DNA of 64,000 nt from Oscheius onirici (taxonomy: Eukaryota; Nematoda; Chromadorea; Rhabditida; Rhabditidae), in the NCBI GenBank assembly GCA_932521025.1, contig OW051471.1:6138001-6202000 (forward strand), given 5' to 3'. The number at the start of each line of letters is the position of its first letter. The first letter of the stretch is position 1. The notes beneath the pieces are model-generated. The model saw nothing but the letters and a program-made list of their open reading frames with translations, did no database searches and had not been told where the DNA came from. Made by a program: the position numbers and the translations under genes. Of the stretch, positions 34,519 to 46,328 are shown piece by piece.

Positions 34519-37500
34519 ATGCAGTCCGATCAACGTAAACGAGGTATTTTCCTGGGTTTATAGCGTTAAAGTCTTTTTTTAGATACAGCAGTCTCCTCCA
34601 ACGATACTTCGCTCACAAAACTAGTTCAATTTGCTGATTTGTCCTCGTGAGTTGTATTTGTGTCCTTTATACCAAGTACGAAGTTTCCAAGCCAACGACT
34701 TTGTCTGCAGCAAATAAGGCGAAAGACTCTTTTGGCCAAAGCTCGATGATTCATGCTATTTTGTCGTTTAGGTACGAGATTCGTCTTCGCGGAGATCTGA
34801 AGTTACGAAATGCGGAGGATTTGCAGTATGTCGAAGAAGTTGACCTCTCCGGAATAGGTTCTTTTTTCTGAAGATTCAAACCCAAAAAATGTTTAGGAAT
34901 GAGTAGACCTGAACAGAAGCGATTGCGGAAAGAGTACGACAAGATGTATCCGAAAGGAGTTGTCGGAAAATTGAAAAAGGTCTTTGGAAGGTCAGATGTC
35001 GAGAAGAAGGACCACAATCCAATGGAGATAGAGGAAGACCAACATATCATCGCTCTTGAAAAGTATCTTGTCTTGTTTTTATTCACTTCTTTATATATAG
35101 AATAACGCTGTGTAAAGAGTTAGGAAGAGGCGAATTCGGCTCAGTTTGGAATGCGTCATGGAAAAGTAGTAGTTCTGGAGATGTAATGCAGGTTAGTCGC
35201 TCTAAGATTCTATTTTTACATCAACTTGCAGGTAGCGGTCAAATGTGTCGATCCAGACAAACTAATAGCTACATCTTCCTCATTTTTACAAGAAGCGTCA
35301 ATAATGACGAAAATGAGACACGACAACATTGTGAGTCTTATTTCATTGGTAAATTGGTAGTTCATTTAGGTATGTCTGTACGGAGTTGTTCTCGACACGA
35401 AAAGAGTGATGATGGTTTCCGAGTTGGCCACATGTGGTTCGCTACTCGAATGTCTCCACAAACCCGCCTTGAAAGATTCCTTCCCCGTCCATGTTCTTTG
35501 TGACTACGCTGAACAGATATGCAAGGTTTGTTATTCCACGAAAACCTTTTAAATGTATCTCTAGGGAATGGCCTATTTGGAATCACAACGGCTAATCCAT
35601 CGCGATCTTGCATCGCGAAATGTGCTCGTTTTTAGTCCGAAAAAAGTTGGTCTTTCCGTATTCTTCGCACTCTAGATTTTCCAGGTGAAAATATCCGACT
35701 TTGGTCTATCCAGATCGCTAGGAATTGGAGAGGATTACTATAGGACTGAATTCAGTCCGAATCTGCGATTGCCCATAGCTTGGTGTGCCCCCGAATGTGT
35801 AAATTATTTAAAGGTACACTTTTTTAGGGAATTTTTTAAAAACTGGTTCAGTTCACATCCGCGTCAGACGTCTGGGCGTTTGCTGTAACCCTCTACGAGA
35901 TGTTCTCCTACGGGCAAATGCCTTGGAATGGAATGAACGGAGCTGAAATTTTGGACGCTATTGACCGACAAAGAAGGGTTCTTCCACAGCCAGAATGTTG
36001 TCCGGAGGATATTTACGAGACGATGAAAGATTGTTGGACCCACAATCCGCGGCAGCGGCCAACATTTGCTGAATTGGTCATTCAGTTTCCGGAAAAGTTG
36101 GTCACGTTTTGTCCTTCTTGAAGTTCTCATTTTAGACAGCCTCAAACTGTCCGAGCCGTCTGCGATATCAAAGATGCGGCTGCCGATCATCTTTCCTTCA
36201 AAAAAGACGACCTCATCACGGTTATTCAAAAGACGTATTTCTGTATTTCGATGTTTCTTCATCAACAAATTCAGACCTTCGGCATACCCAGATGGATACT
36301 ATTGGTTCGGATCACTGCGAAATGGGCGAACAGGTCTTTTTCGGCCAGCAGATACCGTTGCTCATCTAGGTACCCGATTTTCTTATCAAAACATGTGCAT
36401 CTTAGGATCCGAAATTCCATCCGAGTATGTCAGAAACAGCTGCATTCCGAGTGAAAGTAAAAAGGAGAAGAAAAACTTGAAAAAGAGCAAAGAGGAAGAA
36501 AGAGAGCGGAAGAAGGCTCTGATCAGTGAGCCTGTTGGAGATCTTCGTCATACTTGTCATGTAGGAATTGACGGATATGCATTTGGTCTTCTACAGGTGT
36601 CTTTTATTTTTAAGCCAGACAGAATTTTCTCAATTTAGCTCGATAAAAAAGAGATGACAGTGTCAGTCGCGTCACCGGAAGGACGTCGTTCACTCGGCAA
36701 TAAAAGTCAATCATCCTTGAATTCTTCTGGTGTGCATTTGCGGTCTGACCTCGGAAGAGAAGGAGTTCTGCTGAGAGACACAATGTCATTACGGGAACCA
36801 TCTGTTCGTCTTTTTTTCTTTTTTAATAAACTTTTGTTTGTAGGGAGCTGTGTCTCCATCGACATCTCGGAGTAAACCTGTAAAGCCCACGCGAAGCAGT
36901 CTTCAGCCTTCAGCTCCTCCCTTGACGGTACTTTTTATTGTTCAGTTTGCAATTACTGAAGCCTAGGCGTCTGCCGAGAATACCTTGAACAAAAACATGC
37001 TTGACGTCTTCGAAGAGCTCAATTCCTCTCTTCGCTCGCTGGAAATGTCTGCTTCCTCGACAGCGCCCCTTCTTCATGAGTCTAGTAGTTCACGGAGCGA
37101 TTTCAAAAGGCCACAGCCCATTTGTGCCGTCTATGCTCGTTCCCCCACGTCGGTTCCGTTTTTTATATAAAAAAAACATATTTCAGAAATGGCCATCGAT
37201 CTCCGCCAAACGTTTCTGACACTATTCTAACGGCAGAAGTTGAGCATTTGGAAAGAGACTTGACCGAATTTTCTCTCTCTTCGATGAGCGAACGACCTCT
37301 GCTGAAAAAGGAAAAGCCGGAAAACCCTCTGTCTAGGTTGGGCTACAATATTTTTAACCAAAAGAAGTTTCAGGGTAATTCATACGGGTTCATCTCTGCG
37401 GAGTATGACTGCGGACGAACACGAAAAATGGCAAAACAAGCAGAGTCGGGAACACAGAAAGGCGGAAAATCTGTTGTCGGAAGAAAGACGGAAAGAGCCG

Positions 37501-39006
37501 TATGCTTCATCATCAGAAGAACTGGACAAATCGCTCATGTCGACGTTGAGAGAAAAACAGAAAGAACCGGTCGAATGGTCAGCCGAGGCTCAAGAAGCGT
37601 ATAAACTGCTGGTAGAATGTGGAACCACTCTCCAGCAGACGAATTCGCCTACTCCGTCCAGAGCCAGCACAATCGACAAGAAAGAGGTATTATAAAGTTT
37701 GGCTCTCCTGGACCTTAGCCATCCCATGAAAAAAAGACCGTCCCATAAAATAATGACCGTCCCATGAAATAAAGACCGTCCCATAAAAAAAAAGACCGTT
37801 CGGGGAGAAAAACTGTCCCAAAATTCTTTTTTTTTTGGAAATTTTGTTTTGCTTGCGGAAATCTTTTTTCAGTTTTTTTTTTTGCATCTACTGGGATTTC
37901 AATTTTTCATGGTCACTCAGCACTGACAATTATTTAATTGAAATACACACATGGAACGAAGTATTTTGGATGATATTCGATCAGAACACGACGAGAGAGG
38001 GGTCGCCTTCCTGCTCAATCTCAGTATCGTCTCATGAACAAGCTCTCATCATTATCGAGCTTTCTTCAGACAACCCCGTTTCCTAAACCTGATTTCTCCC
38101 AATTTTTTTGACTTTTGCGCGGTCTCGCTCTGTCTCACTCTAATTATGATCTCAATTTATGAAAGAACCAGTTTTTCCATGTGTGTATTTCAATTATTCA
38201 CCAAGCTTTTAATTATCAGTGCCTGAAATGCTGAGTGAAGACCATGAAAAATTGAAATCCCAGTAGATGCAAAAAATAACTGAAAAAAGATTTCCGCGAA
38301 TAAAACAAAAATTCCAAAAAAAAAAAAAAGAATTTTGGGACAGTCTTTCTTCCCGAACGGTCTTTATTTTATGGGTCGGTCATTATTTTATGGGACGGTC
38401 TTTTTTTTCATGGGACGGCTGAGGTCCAGGAGAGCCGAAAGTTTTTCCTTTAAGAAATGTTTAGAAACGAGTGACCATTATCGAAAACAAGATTCCGCCT
38501 CCACGACCAGTGACTCCTCCTCACGAGGAAAGTGTGACCAGCTATACTCCTCAGAAACGGATTCACATCATTGAAACTAAACTTCTTTCTGGTCCTTCTG
38601 AAGATGTTCGAAAGGTTTAATTTTTATTTTGTTCTTTGAAAAAGCCAATTTAGAACGATACTGGTGCACCGAATTTGCCTCCAAAAGGGGCAATTGGCAC
38701 CAAACCACCGACACTTCCTCCCAAAATTCGTCAAGTTCCCATCGCTGTGGACGGAAGAATGAACTACGACAATCTGAATGGCTTCGGCGCTGGAAAGAAC
38801 CCTCCTCCTCCAGTTCCTCCTAAACCTAAAGTCAGGTTTGGTCTTTTTTCTTCTGTTCTAACAAATATTTCAGCATACAACGTCCTTCCACCTCCCCTCC
38901 TCCTAATACCATAATAGAAGAAAAAGAATCTCCAGGGATTTCTGAGGCCATCGCTCGAACAGCCCTTTTCACCAATCAGAACAAAGAAGAAGCCGTCAAA
39001 TTTTAA
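34519..39006 (+). CDS. ACK/TNK2-type non-receptor tyrosine kinase
   Basis: A cytosolic kinase acting downstream of Cdc42; C. elegans relatives are SID-3 and ARK-1. The N-terminus has a SAM-like region ([30 protein letters not shown]). The kinase domain shows [20 protein letters not shown], a [11 protein letters not shown] loop, [11 protein letters not shown], and [12 protein letters not shown] with [20 protein letters not shown]. An SH3 domain follows ([20 protein letters not shown], then [17 protein letters not shown]). A CRIB motif follows ([20 protein letters not shown]). The rest is a Ser/Pro-rich tail with proline motifs ([10 protein letters not shown]). Kinase-SH3-CRIB order is diagnostic for ACK; CRIB favours the SID-3 type. 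A foldback element occupies the intron at 37688-38463. All catalytic residues are present. Confidence 0.9.
37701..38436. mobile_element. Foldback element inside an ACK intron
   Basis: The ends are GGCTCTCCTGGACCT on the left and AGGTCCAGGAGAGCC on the right. Arms of about 260 bp pair, including a tandem array of CCGTCCCAT-AAA units with period about 20 bp in each arm, and GAAATACACACATGGAA against TTCCATGTGTGTATTTC. About 200 bp of non-repeated sequence lies in the loop. The host intron is about 775 nt, whereas neighbours are near 50 nt. No transposase is seen. Confidence 0.75.
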
Positions 39007-39369
39007 ATCTTGTTCGCCATAATTGACAGCATAGTTTTCTGCAGGTTTTATTCGGTGCTCAAATTGTATTGTGATTTTTTTTCCTATTTATTAATTTGAT
39101 GTCTTGCCAATCACAACACTTCGTTCTCCTGTACATAATAGAAGTTTTTATCGATTTGTTTTCTCGTCTCATTTTGCGTATTGCTTAGCGTTTCATTTAT
39201 CTAACCTTTTTGTAAAAAGGATTCTGGTAGGAAGAGTATTTTGCTTTCCATGCCGCCTTCACACACAAAAGCGTGCGGCAATTCCCGTATTCGAATACCT
39301 TTCCTCTTTCTCAAAACTCGCTCAGAAAAGTTAGAAAGCTGTGTTATTTCGGCTTTTCAGCCTTTAGCA
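39007..39369. other. Intergenic region between ACK and symplekin
   Basis: Contains the ACK 3' UTR and the symplekin leader. GGCTTTTCAG lies about 10 nt before the symplekin start, a possible trans-splice acceptor. No other gene is seen. Confidence 0.4.
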
Positions 39370-42300
39370 ATGGCAGGAATCGATGATCACGTCGAACTTC
39401 TCGACGACAACGAATCTCTAGCAGATTCAGTGGCTGTAGCACTCAAAGCAGCTACCAATTCCAAGTCCGTCGATCAGAAACTCAAATTTTTGGAAGAGGT
39501 ATCCACCTTTCCTTCTTGAGATAGTTTATTTTCCAGGCACAAAATTTGCTGTTGAATCGAGCTCAATCGGGCCATCTTCTGGACAATTTTCTCGACGAAA
39601 TGCTCGAGTACATGAACTTGCGAGATCCGCGTATAAAATGTTTCGTCGTTTCTTTCGTGGAACAAGCTTGTAAGAAGGATATAGACGTGATGAAGAAGGC
39701 CGTCTTTACTTTGATGATGAATCTCAGCGACGCCAGTCCAGCCGTCGTTAAAAAAGTTTAAATTTCAGTGTTTTGAAAACCAAACTGTTCAGATTATAAC
39801 CGCAATGGCGAATCTGTATCCGAGCATTCTGAAATGGGCGTCTGGAAATAACAAGGATTCGGAAGCAAAGTTCTGGGAGAATTTCTCGTGTATCAAGGGA
39901 CGAATTATGCAAAAATTGGACACGGAAAATGAGGGGTGAGTTCCATTTCTTATGCTGGTTCAAGCAAAGTTCAGCATCCGTACGATGACGATGAAGTTCC
40001 TTGAATCCGTAATTCTTGCACAATCCACGAAAACCGAGGTTTGTCCACTTTCATCCTTTGAAGATCAGTTTTTTTAGCAAAGTGAATCTGGTAGAGGAGA
40101 TCTGATGTGTTTGAACGAGATTCCACAAAACCATCGCTACATCTCGTACAAAAAGATGCAAGCCGAAGCTCTTCACAACCTACGATCGCTTATTGATCAG
40201 GCATCTCTTCCTCACATTTCAGCCCAGGTTTGTATTATTTTCTCCTTATATGCCTAAAATTTCAGAATCTGATGGTTGCAATCTCCATAATCTGCACAAT
40301 AGCTCGTCAACGACCAGAATTCGTCAAAGTTGTCTTGGAATGCATTGAAACCCTCAACAACAACTTGCCTCCAACCTTGGGAACAAGTCAGGTAACTTTT
40401 CTTCTTTTTTTTGTTAGAAAACGACGTTTTAGGTCAAATCGGTTCGAAAAGATCTGAAAATACACTTACTTCGACTCCATCGCCATCCTGCTGTTCAAGT
40501 CAACAAATCTCTCAAAGCTCGAGTAGCCACAGTTCTGACGGATCTCGGTGTCACTGTAAACGTTAGTCTTTTGTTTTAAAGTTATCCCTTTCTTTTAGGA
40601 ACAGAACAGGAACTTGTCGGGGATCAAAAAGAGGAAGGCGGATGAACCCTCGACGTCGAATAAACGGACAAAAGTTGACGACAAGAGCAAAGATGACGAC
40701 GAGGATGATGAGGAGTACACGGCGGAGAAGATAAAAGTGGAGGAAGTGGTCGGAGAATCGTCTCAGTAACATTTCTTTTTATTTCCAAAGACTTTATATT
40801 TTAGACAAACGGCCATTGACATTACAGCCGAGTTTATCTACGAAAGATTGACACCTAATGTGACCACAAACCTCGTGATAATTTCCCTGATGACTCTTCC
40901 AAACGAAATGCCACCTGCTTTCGAATCGAGCTACACGCCTATCGCCGCAGCGGGCACTGAAGGTCAAAGAAGACATCTGTCGCGAATGCTGGCAACTCAG
41001 TGCAGTGCTGAGAATCTGGGACCAGGAGCCGAACAAATGAGGAGAGAAAAACTAAAGAGATTGAATGGTAAAGGCCCTTTTATTAGATATCTACAAGTTT
41101 TATAGAACGACAGGCTGCCCGACAAGATGGCCAACTTATTCCTCCGACGCCGTTTATCGGCGGTGCTTCGACATCTAGGGAACCGATCAAAGCCGAATTC
41201 AAGCCGCCCATTGTCATTTTTCTTCTATTTTCGTCTAATTATTGTTTTTAGATCCCCGTTGGTCCAAAAGTGAAGCAGCAGTTCGATATCATTTCGGCAA
41301 CAAAGGAACTTTCGAAAGAGGAGGCTCGCGAACTATTCAATATATCTTACAAACGAGTCATGGACGCAGAGCGTATGCTTTATTTTTTTCTACGTTTAAA
41401 CTATAAGTTTTAGGAAGAGCTATTCAAGGCGGCCAACAACAGTTACACAACATTCTTCTGGTTCGTCTGACCACGCGATATCAACACGAAGGAAACAAAT
41501 ACGAGAAGCTGCTGACGGAATTCATCGCCCAAGATCACAGACAAAGGAACGAATTGGCTCTGCTTTGGCTGGCTGAACTCTACGCCCAGTACCAGGGATA
41601 TTCATTCTGTGTCAAATTTTCTTCGGACGACGGAAAAAACAAGAAACAGACCCGTTTAGACCATTATAATCGAATTCTCTGCGGAATGCTCGAGCATTTC
41701 CATCAAAACGGTCTTCACAAAGAAGTGTTCGTCTTTTACGCTTAAAACTCTATAATTTCATGTCTAGAATCTTTTACAAAGTTATTTTGGACTCGCCTCA
41801 TATCACGCCTCAGTCGCTTCAATGGCTCAAACTCGCCTGCATCGATCCCGTAAGAATTTATGTTTTTTTTCATTGAAATTAATTCTAGACCTACGGTTCT
41901 TATGGAATGACAGCAGTAAGAGAACTGATTTTAACGAGGAATCGGCAAAGGAAGGAGCTGCTGCAATTACTTTTGCAACTAGGATTTTATGACGTTGAAC
42001 AGGGAAGTCAAGCTGTGACTGAATCTGTCGCTGGTCTTCAAAAGGTTTAGATTATTCTCAATTTTTAACAACTTTAATTTCAGATCAGAGAAGGTTGTAT
42101 CAAGCTAATCCAAGAGTTGTGTGAAGTGCCATTTCTTCAAAAAGATCTGCGAGTTGAGCTAGTCGAGATGATTGAACGATGTACCGACGAAAAGCCTCCT
42201 GTTTGGTTCGTTCCACTTCAAGAGGTTTATCTCAAATACTTTCAAACTATGTCAAACTACTTCAGAATGGCTCCACTGAATGGACTGAGAGCAGTATCAA

Positions 42301-43601
42301 ATGTGCCTTGGCCATCTACACTTCAGTCGTCCCGACCGACCCGTCGCTTCTCCACCATCTGGCTGCTTCCTATGCCAAAGCTGCACGTCCATTCAAGTCG
42401 GAAATTATTCGTAACAATCTGGTCGATCAGACGATTCGAGCCATTGGAATGCACAATGATTATATGCTCAAATTAGTCGAGGAATGTCCGTATGGAGCGG
42501 AAACTCTTTTGGCTCGAGTTGTCTCCGTTTTAACCGAAAGAGGTACACTTTTCAGTTGTAGTCGGAACAAGTACATTTTCAGAGCCGGCTACACGAGATC
42601 TCAGTGATCGTTTCAAGAAGATTTACGAAGAAAGACAAATTGATCCACGGTCGTTGATTCCGATTCTGAATTCGATGACCAAAGATGACGTTATTCAACT
42701 ACTTCCAAAATTTCTCATTGTTCCACAGGCTGCAAAAATTGTTCTGGCCGTTAACAAGAAGCTGCTAAACGGAAAACGTAAGACTAGTTTTCATATCTAT
42801 TATTAAAACTTGTTTAGACAATGAAGAGCCACTGTTCACTCAGACAGAACTTCTTTATCAATATCACAAATTGGAACCGGCCGACGAGAAGGAAATGAGC
42901 ACTCTAGTCGAAAGTATGTTTTCTTTTAACACGTTTTTAGACGAATTCAGGCCTGAAATGTCTTCTGGACAGTTTGACAAAAGACGCGGTAGCTGCTGCT
43001 TTGGAAAGATTGTTGGAGATGGATCCACCACCGCCTCTCTTTTATTCAACTCTCGGCATCGTCTATGAAAAGGCAGAATATCGTTAAAAATTTGATTGTT
43101 TTTCGAATTTCAGTGCCCATCGTTGGATGGTTTTCTTTCAAACATCATTTTCAAGTTGGTCAGCCGAGAGACGTGGAAAAGCGATCCAAAGTCAAAGAAA
43201 TCCATGTTCGAAGCTCTTGCACATTTAAGATCTGCTGCTTTTGGGGTATTTCTTTCCGTTTGAATTAATTTCTTCGAATTTTTTTTCAGGCCATTTTGAC
43301 GACATTTTCGCTGGAAGAGTTCAACGAATACATGGAGTTTCACGGGAAAGAACTTGCCGAGAAATTCACAAAGCAGATGCAGGACTTTTTGCCGTCTCTC
43401 TCGACGCAGCAACGGAATTCGATCAATGGCGATGTTAGGAATCTTGTCGATGATCCGAGGGACAGAGAAAGACGGGAGAAGAGAGAACGGCGTGAGAAGG
43501 AAAAACGAAGAGAACGAGAAAAGGAAAATGAAGAAGAACGAAGACGGGATCGCGAGAAATTGACTCGTAGCAGCAGTCGACGTGAAACTAGACGATCTTA
43601 A
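39370..43601 (+). CDS. symk-1: Symplekin, scaffold of mRNA 3'-end processing
   Basis: A nuclear scaffold linking CPSF and CstF for cleavage and polyadenylation and for histone pre-mRNA processing. It starts MAGIDDHVELLDDNESLADS. The N-terminal HEAT-repeat region contains LDEMLEYMNLRDPRIKCFVV, KAVFTLMMNLSDASPAVVKK and MKFLESVILAQSTKTE. An acidic Lys-rich linker follows (DDKSKDDDEDDEEYTAEKIK). The C-terminal symplekin domain has DPSLLHHLAASYAKA-like and SLIPILNSMTKDDVIQLLPK segments. The extreme C-terminus is a Arg/Glu-rich charged tail (RREREKENEEERRRDREK). About 25 introns of 36-60 nt interrupt it. The next gene starts 124 bp downstream on the same strand, so the two may be co-transcribed. 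Confidence 0.92.
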
Positions 43602-43725
43602 TCTTATTCGGGTTGTTTTTGTTTGTGTTTAGTAAAATTTATATTCTTGTCCCTTGTGTAACTGTTTCGTGTAAAGCGATTTGTATTTCTTCCATTTGTC
43701 AGGCTTTCTAAATATATGCGTGCAG

Positions 43726-44532
43726 ATGATAGTTCGGAACAGTGCTAATTTTCTACGAGCAGCAGAAGGCCCTTCATCGAGACGGCATGTTGCCGCTTTG
43801 CCATCGTTAAAACTTTACTCGTTCCGACGAAGATTGGCTGAAATGATCAGTAATTCATATAATGAGGACCGTGTCCAGAAGATCGGGCCTGAATTAGCTT
43901 GTCTCGAATGGCTAATGGAGTGTGGAAGTACGGAAGTAGCGCTGAGTGATGGTACAACGATCAAATCGATTCGGGAGATGAGGGAATATGTTCCCCATAT
44001 TACGGCAAATCCACCGAAAACGGCAGACTCTTTTCAAGATTTTGCCTATGAGAAAAAGTGGAAGGAATTTCCCCGAGTTCATCTTATTAGAGTTACAATT
44101 TTTAAATCTAATAAAGTTTTTTTTCAGGTGGATGCTAGCGACAGTGCAATTGCCAACGAGGGATTCAAATACTTTCGGGATTTGAAGCGACTGGAACTGC
44201 TGAAAATGAACTTTTGTGATTATTTTGGAGACGAAGCTCTTCGAGAACTGGCGATGAGTCGACCAGCTACCACTCTTCAGAACATCGAAATTGTCCTCAA
44301 TCCGTGTGTGACCGATGGAGCAGTTTACTGGCTGAGTCGAATGAAGAGTCTCCGATCGGCACATTTCTACTTCTTACCCTATGTCAGCAACAGACACGCC
44401 TTCTTACGTCAGCTCAAAATAGCCTTACCACGATGCAAAGTAGGAACTTTTTACTGCTTTTTAACACTAATTCAGGTGTCTTTTCCTGAGACGAAACGCA
44501 TTGGATACGGATACGAAAACGAATCCAAATGA
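43726..44532 (+). CDS. ATP synthase subunit s-like/DMAC2L mitochondrial protein
   Basis: A mitochondrial leucine-rich-repeat protein of the ATP5S/DMAC2 family (ATP synthase coupling factor B; relatives assist assembly of complex I). The N-terminus is Arg-rich (MIVRNSANFLRAAEGPSSRR) and suits mitochondrial import. GPELACLEWLMECGSTEVAL is a family signature. LRR-type units follow (FKYFRDLKRLELLKMNFCDY, ALRELAMSRPATTLQNIEIV, WLSRMKSLRSAHFYFLPYVS). Two introns (44078-44128 and about 44440-44475) are 51 and 36 nt, both multiples of three, so the frame reads through them. It begins 124 bp after symplekin, with TTGTCAG upstream of the start. The choice between ATP5S and DMAC2 is unsure. Confidence 0.8.
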   Translation: MIVRNSANFLRAAEGPSSRRHVAALPSLKLYSFRRRLAEMISNSYNEDRVQKIGPELACLEWLMECGSTEVALSDGTTIKSIREMREYVPHITANPPKTADSFQDFAYEKKWKEFPRVHLIRVTIFKSNKVFFQVDASDSAIANEGFKYFRDLKRLELLKMNFCDYFGDEALRELAMSRPATTLQNIEIVLNPCVTDGAVYWLSRMKSLRSAHFYFLPYVSNRHAFLRQLKIALPRCKVGTFYCFLTLIQVSFPETKRIGYGYENESK

Positions 44533-46328
44533 CCAGAAACTAATAATAGGCGAATAAATTGAGTAGTTCCTTTTTTAATGTTTTTGACGGAATTTCTGAA
44601 AGCTTATTGTATCGATTGACTGTCCGAGTATTTTTCGTCGCACTCCTTTCGATCACCGTCGGCGCTCTAATCCTATGGTCACCCCGCTCGTCAGTCAGTT
44701 TGTTCGTTCTCTTTCTCTCTTCTGTTTATCCCAATTTTTATAAACTGACCTCCGTCAGAGCGAGCTGTCACCAACTATTCCTCGCCCTCACTCGAGGCGT
44801 GATGACAACCGAGGAGACTTGTCCACCTTGCTCAGTTTCTTGATTTAAAAAAAGTAAAAAGTAGTGTCCCTTTGGCCTGTTGCCCAGGTGTTTGGACTTT
44901 CGAGAGAGGTGCAAATAGTGGCGTCCGAAAGAGAGCGAGTGGACGTGAGAGGGGACAGTCGACCCGTGACAGCCGTCGTGGCCTCTTGGATACCGCCATA
45001 TCAGGCTGTCAGATTTTTGCATTCGATCAACCAGATGAGCGCGTTAGAAGTGTCCATGAATTGTCTTCACTCTTTCGAATCCCTCTGCAATCATTGTGGT
45101 CAAGTGGGTTGAAAGTTGACTTTTGAACGGGAAGAACATTTAGACACAATGCTGAACATAGTATTTACTTCTCTTTTGCGAAGTTTCACAATTTGTCTTT
45201 ATTCCAGCAATCCTATTTCCTTTTCTGTCAATGAAGAAGTACCCAAACTATATCAAAGTTCTCGTCACAAATGTCAAACCAACTAATCGCTTTTGTTCTA
45301 AAGAAATTTTTCAAAACAGCAACTTTTACCGGATCTTCACAATTATCCACGCTTTATTGCCAATTAGAACTTCAGGCACATAGACGAACGGACAGAGACT
45401 TGGGAGCATTAGATCGGTTCAGTAACAATTATTTGAGATTCTGACTGTTTAGACTTCTAATGATCAAGTAGAATCGATGACTTGCCAACTAACCCCATTT
45501 CGCGAACAACAACCAGTTTTGTCCAGACCGCGATCCATGGCGCCTGACTCATACCTTGACAGACCACCCCCTCTTCCCATTAAAAGAATAGATTACTTCG
45601 CCTGAAATGGAGAGGTGTGTTGGCCATGCAACGCATGTCCATTTATTGATTTTCTACCTGGTGGTCGACTCACGCGTTCTATTCACCCCGTCTAACTGTA
45701 CACAACAGACCTTTTTTGAATGCGTTTCTATTGAACTGTACTTTGTCAAACATTTCATTTTGCTACTGCTTTTTGGAGTTTTTAGGTCTCCTTTTGATGC
45801 TCGTTCTTGGGTTTGTCAATATACTGTATATTGAAATTGGTTGGGAGAGTATTCGGTCGAATATGTTTTGAACTTAAAAATATTCTGCCGGTTTCTAAAA
45901 ACATTTCCACTCAATCAACAACTGGTCAAAGAGTTTTTCGAGCCTAAGAATTTTCCGTAAAATTTTGTAGCAAAACCCTTCTTCGTTCTGTTCTATTATG
46001 TGTTTGCTCTGAGCGAAAAAGTTGATCGAATGAATTATTCGAGGCATAACACCCGCGACTGTCGGCAACAGGATTCTCTATTTGTCCACACCTTTATCGT
46101 AGTTTTTCGCTCGCTTCCGCATAGACTGTCTTATCATTTACATTCCAACGAAGAAAACAAAAGTCGGAATCAATAGTCTTTTGTAAAATTCGCCGAAATT
46201 TGTTTAGTCGTCTTGCCCTTCTTATCTCTCGCCTATCGGATTCCAAGCCTCTCTCTCCTCGCCCTTTCCCAAGCCTATATTCCCATTCAGGGCGGTCAAG
46301 TTTTCATGAGACGTCGTCCCAAAAACTC
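44533..46328. other. 1.8-kb gene-free region
   Basis: AATAAATT near 44554 can end the upstream transcript. I found no family-like coding exon. ATTGCCAATTAGAACTTCAG at about 45358-45377 resembles CTTCAATTAGAACTTCAG near 54.01 kb, perhaps a dispersed repeat. The region should include the promoter of the scaffold gene downstream. Confidence 0.4.
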
